Assembly: GCA_003451715.1 (NCBI GenBank)
Contig: DMJN01000118.1
Coordinates: 1 to 18,920 of the forward strand
Origin: Gammaproteobacteria bacterium
GTDB taxonomy: Bacteria > Pseudomonadota > Gammaproteobacteria > Pseudomonadales > Pseudohongiellaceae
Direction: 5' to 3'
DNA length: 18,920 nucleotides
Shown in pieces: positions 1 to 7,313 of the stretch; position 1 is the first letter of the stretch, and every line of letters begins with the position of its first letter. The notes under the pieces were generated by a model. It had not been told where the DNA came from. It worked only from the letters and a program-made list of their open reading frames with translations, and made no database searches. A program made the position numbers and the translations under genes.

Positions 1-836
1 GCATCCTCGATGCTGAATTCATAGAGAATCTGCGCATCGGAGACACGGGTAAATCTTTCCAGCACTCGGGCATCGACGGATAGACTGATGCTCGCTTCCG
101 CCTGCAGAGGACTGAAGTTCGTCGTCTCAACCACCAGAGTGTCACCATCCCAGAATCCCACCGATTCCCCAAACAGGGGAGTAAGCGCCTGCATCTTGTG
201 ATCGCTGTTCAGCGGCACGATGCGCGCATGGCTGATCATCTCGGTATGAAACACCACGTAGTCCGGAGTCTGCACAATCTCGTAGTTGTTGTTATACAGC
301 CCGTTGATCATGGGCGGGCCGGTTCGCAAGCCAGTACTGATGCAGCGCTCAGCAAGCGGCCGGGATTCCGGACCATCGAAACCGGAATTCTTCTGCCTGA
401 GTGCGGCCTTCAGCTGTCTACCCTGTTCGCTATAGGGAATGCGCCCATCCGCCGGATCGACGATCCAGGAGGTGCGGTACTCGCCGTTAATCACGCCGAA
501 GCGGGTGCCGGGATCTATCCAGAAGGCATTGTAGCCACGACCCCGGGGCAGATCGGAACCGTCTGGCAATTGACCGGCGACCATATTGTCGTCCGTGGCC
601 AGCCTCACGTTCTGTGGATGTTCATCGGTGGCGCGGTTGATTTCATCGTCACTCAGCACCAGAGAATCATAACGGGAGTTGCGCTCCAGTGTGGTAATCG
701 ATGCATTCGACCAGGTGCCCTGCAGGTTTGGTTTGCCGTGCGCCGTGCGTGGTGGTTCATAAGCTTGTGCACTGGCTAACGGGGCTATCAGCAATAATGC
801 GATAAGTCCGGCGTTTAACACGAAGATATTTTTCAT
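1..836 (-). CDS. Secreted protein of uncharacterised 'PDLQG' family, paralogue B (3' end missing)
   Basis: The gene starts with ATG at 836 and runs off the left edge without a stop, giving about 278 visible residues. A GGTGAG ribosome-binding site lies 9 bases before the start. The protein opens with a Sec-type signal peptide (KN, hydrophobic run, then ASAQA) and continues with PPRTAHGKPNLQGTW, LERN, YNAFWIDPG, NGEYRTSWIVDP, RPLAERC, GPPM, YNNNYEIVQTPDYV, WDGDTLVVETTNF and LERFTRV. The same motifs occur in the same order in the gene at 2124-3128, so the two are paralogues. The family is widespread in environmental bacteria but I know of no established function; conserved Trp, Asp and Arg positions would suit an exported beta-rich enzyme or binding protein. 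It lies last in a minus-strand run. The C-terminal family motif (YEYACHEGNY in the paralogue) is outside the window. Confidence 0.85.
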   Translation of the reverse strand, partial: MKNIFVLNAGLIALLLIAPLASAQAYEPPRTAHGKPNLQGTWSNASITTLERNSRYDSLVLSDDEINRATDEHPQNVRLATDDNMVAGQLPDGSDLPRGRGYNAFWIDPGTRFGVINGEYRTSWIVDPADGRIPYSEQGRQLKAALRQKNSGFDGPESRPLAERCISTGLRTGPPMINGLYNNNYEIVQTPDYVVFHTEMISHARIVPLNSDHKMQALTPLFGESVGFWDGDTLVVETTNFSPLQAEASISLSVDARVLERFTRVSDAQILYEFSIED

Positions 837-935
837 GATTGAATACTCACCAGTGAAGTCTTGTGCCTATTGGCTGAGTCCATTTTTAGCATGGGTCAGG
901 GTTATTTACCACGCATTGCCTTCAATTCCTCGGCG

Positions 936-970
936 CAACTTAACAACTGAAACAAGGCTCCATTAAGTTG
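936..970. repeat. Inverted repeat, 8-bp arms
   Basis: CAACTTAA at 936-943 is exactly complementary to TTAAGTTG at 963-970, with 19 bases between. It lies in the 160-base gap between the unknown secreted gene (stop at 997) and paralogue B (start at 836). No T-run follows on the minus strand, so it does not look like an intrinsic terminator. It may be an mRNA hairpin or a protein-binding site, or chance. Confidence 0.4.
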
Positions 971-996
971 TGAGTGTCCGTTGTAATTCAGCCACT

Positions 997-1839
997 TCAA
1001 GGTCCAGCCGCAGGGGCTGCTGCACCGCCACCGGTATCACCCGCTCCACCGCTGAACACCGGTCTAGGTCCGGAATCGTAGGGTCCGGAACCGTACACAG
1101 AACTACCGAATCCCCCGTTGTCTGTGTTACGAAATCCCCTGTTTATATATTCCTCATAATAAACAGCGTCGGGAATCAATCCAAACCGTACTGCAGTAAG
1201 GAAGTCAACTTCATCAAGCTCTGCCTCGAACAGTCCATCAAGTTCCTTCTGCAATGTATTGCGATATACCAGAGCAACGGACAGTTCCTCATTGTCCTCG
1301 GCAACTTTTGTGATTTCTTCGTTGAGCTGGTCATACAAATCCCGGGATTGACGCATAGCTCTTTCTTCAGACACTGTCTCGCTAATGAATCGGGCTAGAA
1401 AAACCGGCTTACATAACTGCCTGGCAACCAACGTATCTTCGCCAGTTTCTCGTTCGCAATTCAGATCAAAAGTATCCCCGGTGTTCAACTCATTAAAAAG
1501 ACCAAAAGCTGCTGCTTCAACCAGTTCCATCTTGTAAATGATTGATCGAAGCGTTCGATCGCCAAGAATCAGCGGCCGGTCGAGCGAGACGTCGTTTGTA
1601 TCACCTTCCAATGCTGATTTCTGAATTGCTAGAGCCTCTAAAAACTCTAGAAGCGACTCCGCTGTCCCTGGCATTTCATCTCCATTCGCAACTTCTTCGA
1701 TTTCAGAGTGCTGCGTTGACCCGGTTCGATCGAATCCGACGGTATCTGTGTTTTGGGAAAAGGCGTTGAATGAAAACAGCATGAAAGATGCAGCGCTTGC
1801 CGTACTCGTGATACTCCTGAAAAACTTTGCGCAGTTCAT
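997..1839 (-). CDS. Unrecognised exported protein with Gly/Pro/Ala-rich C-terminus
   Basis: This encodes 280 residues starting with ATG at 1839. A GAAGAGGG ribosome-binding site precedes the start by about 6 bases. Residues 1-29 form a signal peptide (basic start, hydrophobic stretch, cleavage near AFSQ). Residues 30 to about 235 are acidic and probably helical, rich in Glu, Leu and Ala, with two cysteines near the middle (around ERETGED and QLCKPVF) that could form a disulphide after export. The last 45 residues or so are low in complexity: Gly, Ser, Pro and Ala with repeated YGSGPYDSGP-like units ending GGGAAAPAAGP. I do not recognise the family. It sits between the two PDLQG paralogues and shares no visible similarity with them. 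It may be transcribed with them, but gaps of 160 and about 284 bases leave room for its own promoter. Confidence 0.75.
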   Translation of the reverse strand: MNCAKFFRSITSTASAASFMLFSFNAFSQNTDTVGFDRTGSTQHSEIEEVANGDEMPGTAESLLEFLEALAIQKSALEGDTNDVSLDRPLILGDRTLRSIIYKMELVEAAAFGLFNELNTGDTFDLNCERETGEDTLVARQLCKPVFLARFISETVSEERAMRQSRDLYDQLNEEITKVAEDNEELSVALVYRNTLQKELDGLFEAELDEVDFLTAVRFGLIPDAVYYEEYINRGFRNTDNGGFGSSVYGSGPYDSGPRPVFSGGAGDTGGGAAAPAAGP

Positions 1840-1945
1840 GGCAAACCCTCTTCTTTTTTAGTGGAGATCTACAAATTCTGCATGAGATGGAACGAAAGGT
1901 AAAGAGTCAGAGGTAGGACTTTACGGCATCGCCTCCTACCGGAAT

Positions 1946-1961
1946 GAGCTTGCCCAAGCTC
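1946..1961. repeat. Short palindrome GAGCTTG-CC-CAAGCTC
   Basis: There are seven complementary bases on each side of a two-base centre. It lies in the 284-base gap (1840-2123), about 110 bases upstream of the minus-strand start at 1839. It could be an operator-like site for that gene. No U-tract follows on either strand, so a terminator role is unlikely. Confidence 0.35.
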
Positions 1962-1988
1962 GACTATTCATAACCATAGGGACAGGCG

Positions 1989-2038
1989 CATTTACTATGC
2001 CGCCTGACAGTAAAAACACGCCGATCAGGTAGGCGAAT
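1989..2038 (-). pseudogene. Remnant of small four-helix membrane protein gene (copy of 3371-3420)
   Basis: These 50 bases match positions 3371-3420, inside the membrane-protein gene at 3243-3680, at 47 of 50 positions in the same orientation. On the minus strand they read FAYLIGVFLLSGGIVN, against FAYLIGVFFLLGGIAN in the intact gene. Similarity stops abruptly on both sides: the sequence before it does not encode the preceding helix, and the sequence after it reaches a stop within about 20 codons without the APEWF motif. It is therefore a gene fragment. It lies between two PDLQG-family paralogues, one of which (2124-3128) is directly downstream of the intact membrane gene. This fits decay after duplication of a two-gene unit. 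Confidence 0.7.
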
Positions 2039-2123
2039 TTTTCGGCTTTTCGAAGAAATAGTCGAAACCGGTAAACGGCCAAAACGGCGAAGTTAAAACC
2101 TTTCGGTGTTGAGAATTACAGAC

Positions 2124-3128
2124 CTACCTTGACTCCTGCTCTTGTCTGCGGGCACCGGCAAGAATGCCCGGTAGCGCATAATTTCCTTCATGACAGGCAT
2201 ATTCGTACAATGCCCCCTCTGCAGTTCGCATGGGAATCTGAGCTGACCAGGCCTGTGAATAAGCCTCATCGTCCTCCACGGTAAATTCGTAAAGCAGCTC
2301 ATCTTGCCCGGTACGGGAAAAACGCTCGATAACTTTTGCCGATGACGGTAAGTAGAGTTGGTGTTTTATGGCGAAACGAAAACTTTGCTGGGGGTGAAAA
2401 TTGACTGTCTCAACAACCAATGTATCGCCGTCCCAGCGTGCTATCGAATCTCCGAGCCATGGCTTGAAATCAGAACTCCTATGCTCGGAATTCAATCGAA
2501 TAATGCGCACATCATGATTCATCTCCACCAGTATCATCACGTAGTCTTCATTCTGTACGATCTGATAGTGGTTGTTATAGAGCACCGGCAGCATTGGTGG
2601 ACCGCCGCTCGATCCAAAACCCACCATGCACCTTTCGCCGAGAGGGCGCTGTTCCGGGCCATCATAGCCACTGTTTAGTCCGTAGGCGGCAAATGCCTGT
2701 CCAGCAGCAGCCGTATAAGGAATCTGGCCACTGCTAGGCTCCACAATAAATGAGGTTCGGTATTCCCCGTTTACCCGGGCGATCTGCCTACCTGGATCTA
2801 TCCAGAACGCATTGTAGCCGGCATCGGCATCACCATCGGTAGGCGCAGACCGATTTGGATCGCTGGGTAAATCATCGAGATCACTGATTAAGTTTAACGG
2901 CGCTGTCTGCTCCAGCCTTCTCGCTTCTTCCACCGAAACTACCAGTTTTTCTCCCAGCGCTGGATCTCGCTCCAGGGTAGTGATTGTGGCAGAGCTCCAA
3001 ACTCCTTGTAGGTCGGGAACGCCACTGGCTGTTCGGGGTATTTCCCAATTATCTTGCGTCAATGCACTGCTGCTCGCTACCAATAGACAGCTGATGCAAG
3101 CAATCCTTCCAATATTCAAAATTTGCAT
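2124..3128 (-). CDS. Secreted protein of uncharacterised 'PDLQG' family, paralogue A
   Basis: I place the start at the ATG at 3128 (334 residues): it is preceded by GGGGGAAGTT and begins directly with a signal peptide (MQILNIGR, hydrophobic stretch, SSSALTQ). An in-frame GTG at 3152 would add eight residues that do not suit a signal peptide. The mature part carries the family's ordered motifs: IPRTASGVPDLQGVW, LERD, YNAFWIDPG, NGEYRTSFIVEP, RPLGERC, GGPPMLP, YNNHYQIVQ, WLGDSIARWDGDTLVVET, VIERFSRT, LLYEFTVEDD and a C-terminal YEYACHEGNY with GILAGAR. The family is common in environmental proteobacteria and acidobacteria but its activity is unknown to me. The acid and aromatic residues and the export signal suggest an extracytoplasmic role. 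It follows the small membrane protein by about 114 bases, probably in one transcript with the GSDH-like gene. Confidence 0.85.
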   Translation of the reverse strand: MQILNIGRIACISCLLVASSSALTQDNWEIPRTASGVPDLQGVWSSATITTLERDPALGEKLVVSVEEARRLEQTAPLNLISDLDDLPSDPNRSAPTDGDADAGYNAFWIDPGRQIARVNGEYRTSFIVEPSSGQIPYTAAAGQAFAAYGLNSGYDGPEQRPLGERCMVGFGSSGGPPMLPVLYNNHYQIVQNEDYVMILVEMNHDVRIIRLNSEHRSSDFKPWLGDSIARWDGDTLVVETVNFHPQQSFRFAIKHQLYLPSSAKVIERFSRTGQDELLYEFTVEDDEAYSQAWSAQIPMRTAEGALYEYACHEGNYALPGILAGARRQEQESR

Positions 3129-3242
3129 AACTTCCCCCAGAGAGTACTTCACTTACAGAGTTCGGCAGATAAAAATGTTAAACGACAAGACGATGCATTT
3201 CAACCAACATGGGAACAGGCGCAGGTTCTACCTTACTCATCG

Positions 3243-3680
3243 TCAACTCTGTTCTGCCGCTTTAAAACTGTCAAGCCTCACAGCTACCAAGCTACCCAGC
3301 GCAGCCATCGGCAAGTAGGCGAGCAACAGATCTGCTGCTATGAACCACTCCGGCGCTGGAATCATGAAGGCATTTGCTATGCCGCCTAACAGAAAAAACA
3401 CGCCGATCAGGTAGGCGAATATCTGTTTGTGGCTGGCCGCAATCATGTGGGCAATAACAGCACCTGTTGCAGTACCCAGCGCATGTGCCAGAAAAGGAAA
3501 AAGAAAATGATGAGGTTCAAAAAGGTTCATCGATGCAGCCAGACTCTCGGTACTGGTAACATCCACTCCTGCGGGGGCTGGTATGACAGATGAGCCTCCT
3601 ATAATAAGACCCATATTCACCAGTCCTCCGATAAATCCTCCAAGCAGCACTGCCAGTATATTTCTGCCAATTGTTTTCAT
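3243..3680 (-). CDS. Small four-helix membrane protein, function unknown
   Basis: The protein has 145 residues; ATG at 3680 follows AGAGG at 6 bases. There are four predicted membrane segments: residues about 7-28 (ILAVLLGGFIGGLVNMGLII), 58-82 (FLFPFLAHALGTATGAVIAHM), 89-109 (FAYLIGVFFLLGGIANAFM) and 114-136 (FIAADLLLAYLPMAALGSLVA). Conserved-looking elements are VIPAPAGVD, the FEPHHFLFPFLAHALGT loop-helix and the APEWF pair. Similar small proteins occur in marine bacteria and flavobacteria as hypothetical membrane proteins; I know no function. It lies 63 bases downstream of the GSDH-like gene and upstream of paralogue A, so all three are likely co-transcribed. A fragment of this gene is found again at 1989-2038. 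Confidence 0.85.
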   Translation of the reverse strand: MKTIGRNILAVLLGGFIGGLVNMGLIIGGSSVIPAPAGVDVTSTESLAASMNLFEPHHFLFPFLAHALGTATGAVIAHMIAASHKQIFAYLIGVFFLLGGIANAFMIPAPEWFIAADLLLAYLPMAALGSLVAVRLDSFKAAEQS

Positions 3681-3743
3681 AACATACCTCTTAGGGTATT
3701 TTTGATGACAACCATTGAACAGCTGATACTCAGAGAAACAATC

Positions 3744-5171
3744 TTATGGAGCGGCGATGACCTTGCGAATTCGGCCGTCGCCCTTGGTCAGGAAGTACAA
3801 CTCCCCCTGAGAGTCGATGCCCAGGCGTAAATCAGCCCGGTTGCCGCGGCCATAGGTATTTGGAAATCCTATGGCATCGGCGACGTTTCTTTCATACCCC
3901 GCAAAATTGACACGCAGTTCGCTGATGATGGCCGGATTGCCTGGCTGGAGATTATCCGTGTCGATATAGAAGACCCGACCGGTCACCATGTCGGTGAAGA
4001 TGGCCTTGCCCTGCAGTTCAGGAATGGCCGTGCCTCTATAGACAAAAACGCTGCTGATAGCGTTGCCCTCATCGTGGTCGAACTGGGCCACCGGGTAGGT
4101 GAATTGCTGTTCGTCGACCGGTAGCGGGTACACGGGATTGGGTCTGACCCCACCGATGCCGAAGGCAGTGGCAAAGGTACCCTCCCGCAGGCGCCAACCG
4201 TAGTTGGCACCGGCAATGCCAATATTTACCTCTTCGATCTGGGCCTGGCCAATATCGCCGATGTACATGGTGCCGTCAGAGTCGAATGAAAATTGCTGGG
4301 GATGGCGCAGACCGTAAGCCCAGATCTCCGGCGCAATATCGGATTCGCCCACAAACGGATTATCGCCTGGAATGCCGTATGCAGTACTACCGCTATCATC
4401 CAGCGGATCGATACGGAAAATACCGGACATGGGCTCACTCCGTGACTGACCGCGCTCCCGGGGATCGTTAGCGCCGCCGCCATCGCCGAAGCTGGCATAC
4501 AACAAGCCGTAATCGGCACTACCTTCCGCGGCTGAGTAGTTGAAGGAGAGGGTTCCAATATTATGATTCTGATCAAACTGACCCATGCGGAACAACTCCC
4601 GCGAAGTGCCTGAGAAAACATCGGCAGTGGGATCGTTCATAGTCCATTCCCGAATCACACTCTCATGATTAGCCGCATCATCATCGAGGTAATTTGCCAC
4701 GCCGCTGTCGGAGCTGGCACTGTAGGCGGTATAGAATTTTCCAAATCCCGGTTTGCCGAGGGTGGCGAATTCTGGATGAAAAGCAAATCCTGCCAGACCG
4801 GTTTCATTGGGAAACATGGAATCATCAAAATTTATCGCCTGCTCACGGACATCCAGCAACACAGTAGGGGTAGCACCGCTTTCATTGGTAACATAAAGCA
4901 GCCCTCGTAAATCGTTGATGACCAACCGGCCGGAACCATCGGGAATGGGTAACATGTACTGAATGCGGGCGTAGGCGGTATTCGTCTGGCGCGGATTACC
5001 GAAATCCACACTCTGGGGAATCCTGGTGAATTCCTCCAGCGCCACTGCAATATTGCCCTTCTGAATTTTTTCAGGAATGGGATCCAGCAGCGGTTCCGGC
5101 CCGGACTCCGCAGCAAATGCGGTGGCTGTTATTCCAATTGCGACGATTAAAAGAGAAACTGTTGTTTTCAT
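3744..5171 (-). CDS. PQQ-dependent sugar dehydrogenase-like (GSDH family) secreted protein
   Basis: The protein has 475 residues with a clear signal peptide (MKTTVSLLIVAIG to AFAA). The body has the six-bladed beta-propeller pattern of the glucose/sorbosone dehydrogenase family (GSDH): GLAGFAFHPEF near residue 130, which holds the His that acts as base in soluble glucose dehydrogenase; FGDGGGANDP; the AYGLRHPQQFSFD motif with the family's Arg; YIGDIGQAQIEEVN; GANYGWRLREG; VFVYRG; and the closing GELYFLTKGDGRIRKV. By family such proteins oxidise sugars or related alcohols in the periplasm with PQQ, although many members lack proven PQQ binding. No PQQ synthesis gene is in the window. It is the first gene of the left minus-strand run, with 138 bases to the divergent crotonase-like gene. 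Confidence 0.88.
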   Translation of the reverse strand: MKTTVSLLIVAIGITATAFAAESGPEPLLDPIPEKIQKGNIAVALEEFTRIPQSVDFGNPRQTNTAYARIQYMLPIPDGSGRLVINDLRGLLYVTNESGATPTVLLDVREQAINFDDSMFPNETGLAGFAFHPEFATLGKPGFGKFYTAYSASSDSGVANYLDDDAANHESVIREWTMNDPTADVFSGTSRELFRMGQFDQNHNIGTLSFNYSAAEGSADYGLLYASFGDGGGANDPRERGQSRSEPMSGIFRIDPLDDSGSTAYGIPGDNPFVGESDIAPEIWAYGLRHPQQFSFDSDGTMYIGDIGQAQIEEVNIGIAGANYGWRLREGTFATAFGIGGVRPNPVYPLPVDEQQFTYPVAQFDHDEGNAISSVFVYRGTAIPELQGKAIFTDMVTGRVFYIDTDNLQPGNPAIISELRVNFAGYERNVADAIGFPNTYGRGNRADLRLGIDSQGELYFLTKGDGRIRKVIAAP

Positions 5172-5309
5172 GAGATTGTTCCGTTTGCTAAATTACACCC
5201 CTTAACGACCCGATGCGAGTTAGTTGGGCTGTTTTATGCGACCATGCAATCACAATTTGGCGTGACTTAACAAGATCATAAGACACAATTGGGGGATGAA
5301 GTACCAGCA

Positions 5310-6098
5310 ATGCCTGAAACCAACTACCAGACGCTTCGCTACGAAGTGGCAGAACAGATCGCCAGGATTACCCTCGATCGCCCCCCTGCCAATCTTATCA
5401 ATCTGCAAATGACGGAGGAATATCATGCGGCCCTGCGCCATGCCGATGTCGATCCCGATGTTCGGGTCATCGTTCTGTGTGGTGCCGGAGACGGCTTGTC
5501 GGCTGGGGTGGATCTAAAATACCTGGAAAATTTCAACTCGGCGGAAATGAAGGTGTATCTGCGGCTGTTTTATGTGGGCACCATGAAACTGGTAAGAAGC
5601 CTGAGCAAACCCATTATTGCCGCCGTGCATGGCTACGCACGGGAAGGCGCCTGCACGCTGGCGTTTGCCTGTGACATGATTATAGCCGCTGACGATGCCG
5701 ATTTCGGCTATCCTGGAGTGCTCAACCTCGCCGCGCCACCGGGGATGCACGTGTGGATACTGCAACGACTGATCGGGCGCATGAAGGCTGCCGAATTGAT
5801 CTTTACCGGCAAGGCTCTCGGTGCTGCTCAGGCAGAACGCATGGGATTGATTACCAAGGTGGTGGGTGCCGGCTGCCTGCTGTACGAAGCCGAAAAAATA
5901 GCACAGCGCATGGCACAGATGTCACCACTGGCATTGCGGCGCACCCGTGACCTGATGTACCAGATGGAAGATATGAATTTTGATGAGGTACCCGAAGCCG
6001 CCGTGGAGGCTCTGTCTGCGGCATTCGACAGCGAAGACAGCAAGGAAGCCCGCAAAGCTTTTATCGAGAAACGCAAGCCGGTCTGGACCGGAAAATAG
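5310..6098 (+). CDS. Crotonase (enoyl-CoA hydratase/isomerase) superfamily protein lacking both hydratase Glu residues
   Basis: I choose the ATG at 5310 (262 residues, MPETNYQTLRYE), with GAAG 8 bases before it; an in-frame TTG at 5289 would add seven residues and has no ribosome-binding site. The crotonase fold is plain: ITLDRPPANLIN, then VIVLCGAGDGLSAGVDLKYL (oxyanion-hole Ala65), PIIAAVHGYAREGACTLAFACD (oxyanion-hole Gly113), DFGYPGV, and AERMGLITKVV. Compared with rat enoyl-CoA hydratase, the two catalytic glutamates (Glu144 in GGCE, Glu164 in GQPE) align with Thr116 and Gly136. A standard hydratase reaction is therefore unlikely; thioester hydrolysis, isomerisation or another CoA reaction remains possible. 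The protein is cytoplasmic. It stands alone on the plus strand, divergent from the GSDH-like gene and 140 or more bases from the next gene. Confidence 0.85.
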   Translation: MPETNYQTLRYEVAEQIARITLDRPPANLINLQMTEEYHAALRHADVDPDVRVIVLCGAGDGLSAGVDLKYLENFNSAEMKVYLRLFYVGTMKLVRSLSKPIIAAVHGYAREGACTLAFACDMIIAADDADFGYPGVLNLAAPPGMHVWILQRLIGRMKAAELIFTGKALGAAQAERMGLITKVVGAGCLLYEAEKIAQRMAQMSPLALRRTRDLMYQMEDMNFDEVPEAAVEALSAAFDSEDSKEARKAFIEKRKPVWTGK

Positions 6099-6253
6099 CT
6101 ACCCAGGGCGTTCGAGCCGGTCTCAACCAGTGCTGGCACGCAGCGATACGAATCTGTAAATCTCGATTGTCCTCTCCTTATTGCAAGGGTAGACTTATTG
6201 GCACGAAGGTATAACAATCGTCAGTTCAAAGTCAGTAAGTGAGAGTTGTAGCA

Positions 6254-6847
6254 GTGATTCACGTAGAAACATCAAGATCAGCCAGTCGAAAGCTTTTCGC
6301 AGTCATCTTCCTCGCAACAATCCTGAGTAGTTGTTCATTTCCAGGTATTGCTCTGTTTGGCAATGATACAGGTACCGCACTGGGTGTCGGTGAAGAAGTC
6401 TCGCTGAAATTTTTCACCAATGATGCCAATTTTGATTCCGGGGTAGGCTTGCAATCTGGCGCCCGGTACGCGCTGGAAGTCAAAACTCTGAGCTACTGGA
6501 TTGATAGCTCAATCGAAGATAATGAAGACGGTGAACCTCTAGACGAACGCGGATTTTCCGATGCCCGTATGGCGCGTCAGCTTGCCAAGGGATTTATCCC
6601 TCTTGGTCTGGCTCGACTCACCAAACGATCGAAGCAACATCACTGGTTTGAGCTGATGCTGATGCAATACAACTGCTCGCGCGACAGCCTGCAAGGAGTA
6701 AGCGATTTAGGCGTTGATGAGGAAAGCGGTGTTTATACCTTCGTCGCAGCATGTGACGGCAAGCTAACCCTGTTTGTTAACGACAGCCATGGCTTCTATG
6801 GCAATAACGTAGGATTTGCCAATTTGTCCCTGTCGAGGGTAAATTAG
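6254..6847 (+). CDS. Putative lipoprotein with LecA (PA-IL)-like beta-sandwich tail
   Basis: There are two possible GTG starts, at 6239 and 6254. I favour 6254 (197 residues) because GAGAG precedes it by 8 bases. A basic N-terminus and a hydrophobic run lead to a lipobox LSSC, so lipid attachment is likely. The mature part has a GVGLQSGARYALEVKTLSYWID strand pair and ends with GKLTLFVNDSHGFYGNNVG followed by a final strand. This closely resembles the C-terminal calcium/galactose-binding loop of Pseudomonas LecA (NDVPGTYGNN): the Asp and both Asn are kept, while the Thr is Phe here. A carbohydrate-binding lipoprotein is a reasonable inference, but sugar binding is unproven. A TATAAC box lies at 6210-6215 without a good -35. 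The CBS-domain gene follows after 34 bases and may be co-transcribed. Confidence 0.65.
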   Translation: MIHVETSRSASRKLFAVIFLATILSSCSFPGIALFGNDTGTALGVGEEVSLKFFTNDANFDSGVGLQSGARYALEVKTLSYWIDSSIEDNEDGEPLDERGFSDARMARQLAKGFIPLGLARLTKRSKQHHWFELMLMQYNCSRDSLQGVSDLGVDEESGVYTFVAACDGKLTLFVNDSHGFYGNNVGFANLSLSRVN

Positions 6848-6881
6848 TTGTCGTCACTCTATTGATTCATGGGGCTGACCG

Positions 6882-7313
6882 ATGCACACATTACAACAGA
6901 TTCTCAATCACAAAAAAGTCAACGAAATCTGGCATACGTTGCCGGATGCCACAGTTTATGATGCCATTCAAATGATGGCCGACAAAAAGGCCGGTGCCTT
7001 ACTGGTAATGCAGGGTGGTGCTCTCAAAGGCATTATTTCGGAGCGGGATTACGCCCGCGAAGTCATCTTAAAAGGCCGATCCTCCAGGGAGACTCGCGTA
7101 GAGGAAATCATGACTGGCAAAGTGATTTCGGTTACATCTTCTGAGAGCGTTGAGGTTTCTCTTGCTATCATGACCAAGCATCAAATCCGCCATTTACCCA
7201 TTGTCGATGATGACAGAGTAGTTGGAGTCGTTTCCATCGGTGATCTTGTTAAAGACATAATCAGCGACCAGCAGTCAACCATAGAACAATTGGAAAACTA
7301 CATCCGCAGTTAG
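6882..7313 (+). CDS. Two-CBS-domain protein
   Basis: The protein has 143 residues, all CBS (Bateman) module. The first CBS covers about residues 12-65 (DATVYDAIQMMADKKAGALLV, then KGIISERDYAREVIL) and the second about 77-130 (VEEIMTGKVISVT, IMTKHQIRHLPIVDDDRVVGVVSIGDLVKDII). Proteins of this stand-alone type bind adenine nucleotides or S-adenosyl ligands and act as sensors; the partner is not evident here. There is no signal peptide, so it is cytoplasmic. It follows the lipoprotein gene by 34 bases. Its TAG stop at 7311-7313 interlocks with the TAA stop of the convergent ModF-like gene (7310-7312), so no room is left for a terminator between them. Confidence 0.92.
   Translation: MHTLQQILNHKKVNEIWHTLPDATVYDAIQMMADKKAGALLVMQGGALKGIISERDYAREVILKGRSSRETRVEEIMTGKVISVTSSESVEVSLAIMTKHQIRHLPIVDDDRVVGVVSIGDLVKDIISDQQSTIEQLENYIRS

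Noticed and set aside
198..779. A 193-codon open frame on the plus strand near the left edge
   Set aside because: It is antisense to PDLQG paralogue B, whose minus-strand translation matches its paralogue motif for motif.
936..970. Inverted repeat as an intrinsic terminator
   Set aside because: The arms are AT-rich and no T-run follows on the minus strand, so it is kept only as a repeat.
970..1398. A 142-codon plus-strand frame opposite the unknown secreted gene
   Set aside because: The minus-strand frame has a signal peptide and a ribosome-binding site; the plus-strand product shows no coherent features.
1989..2038. Integron attC or insertion-sequence end
   Set aside because: No integrase or transposase is near and no paired core sites are seen; the match to the coding sequence at 3371-3420 explains the segment better.
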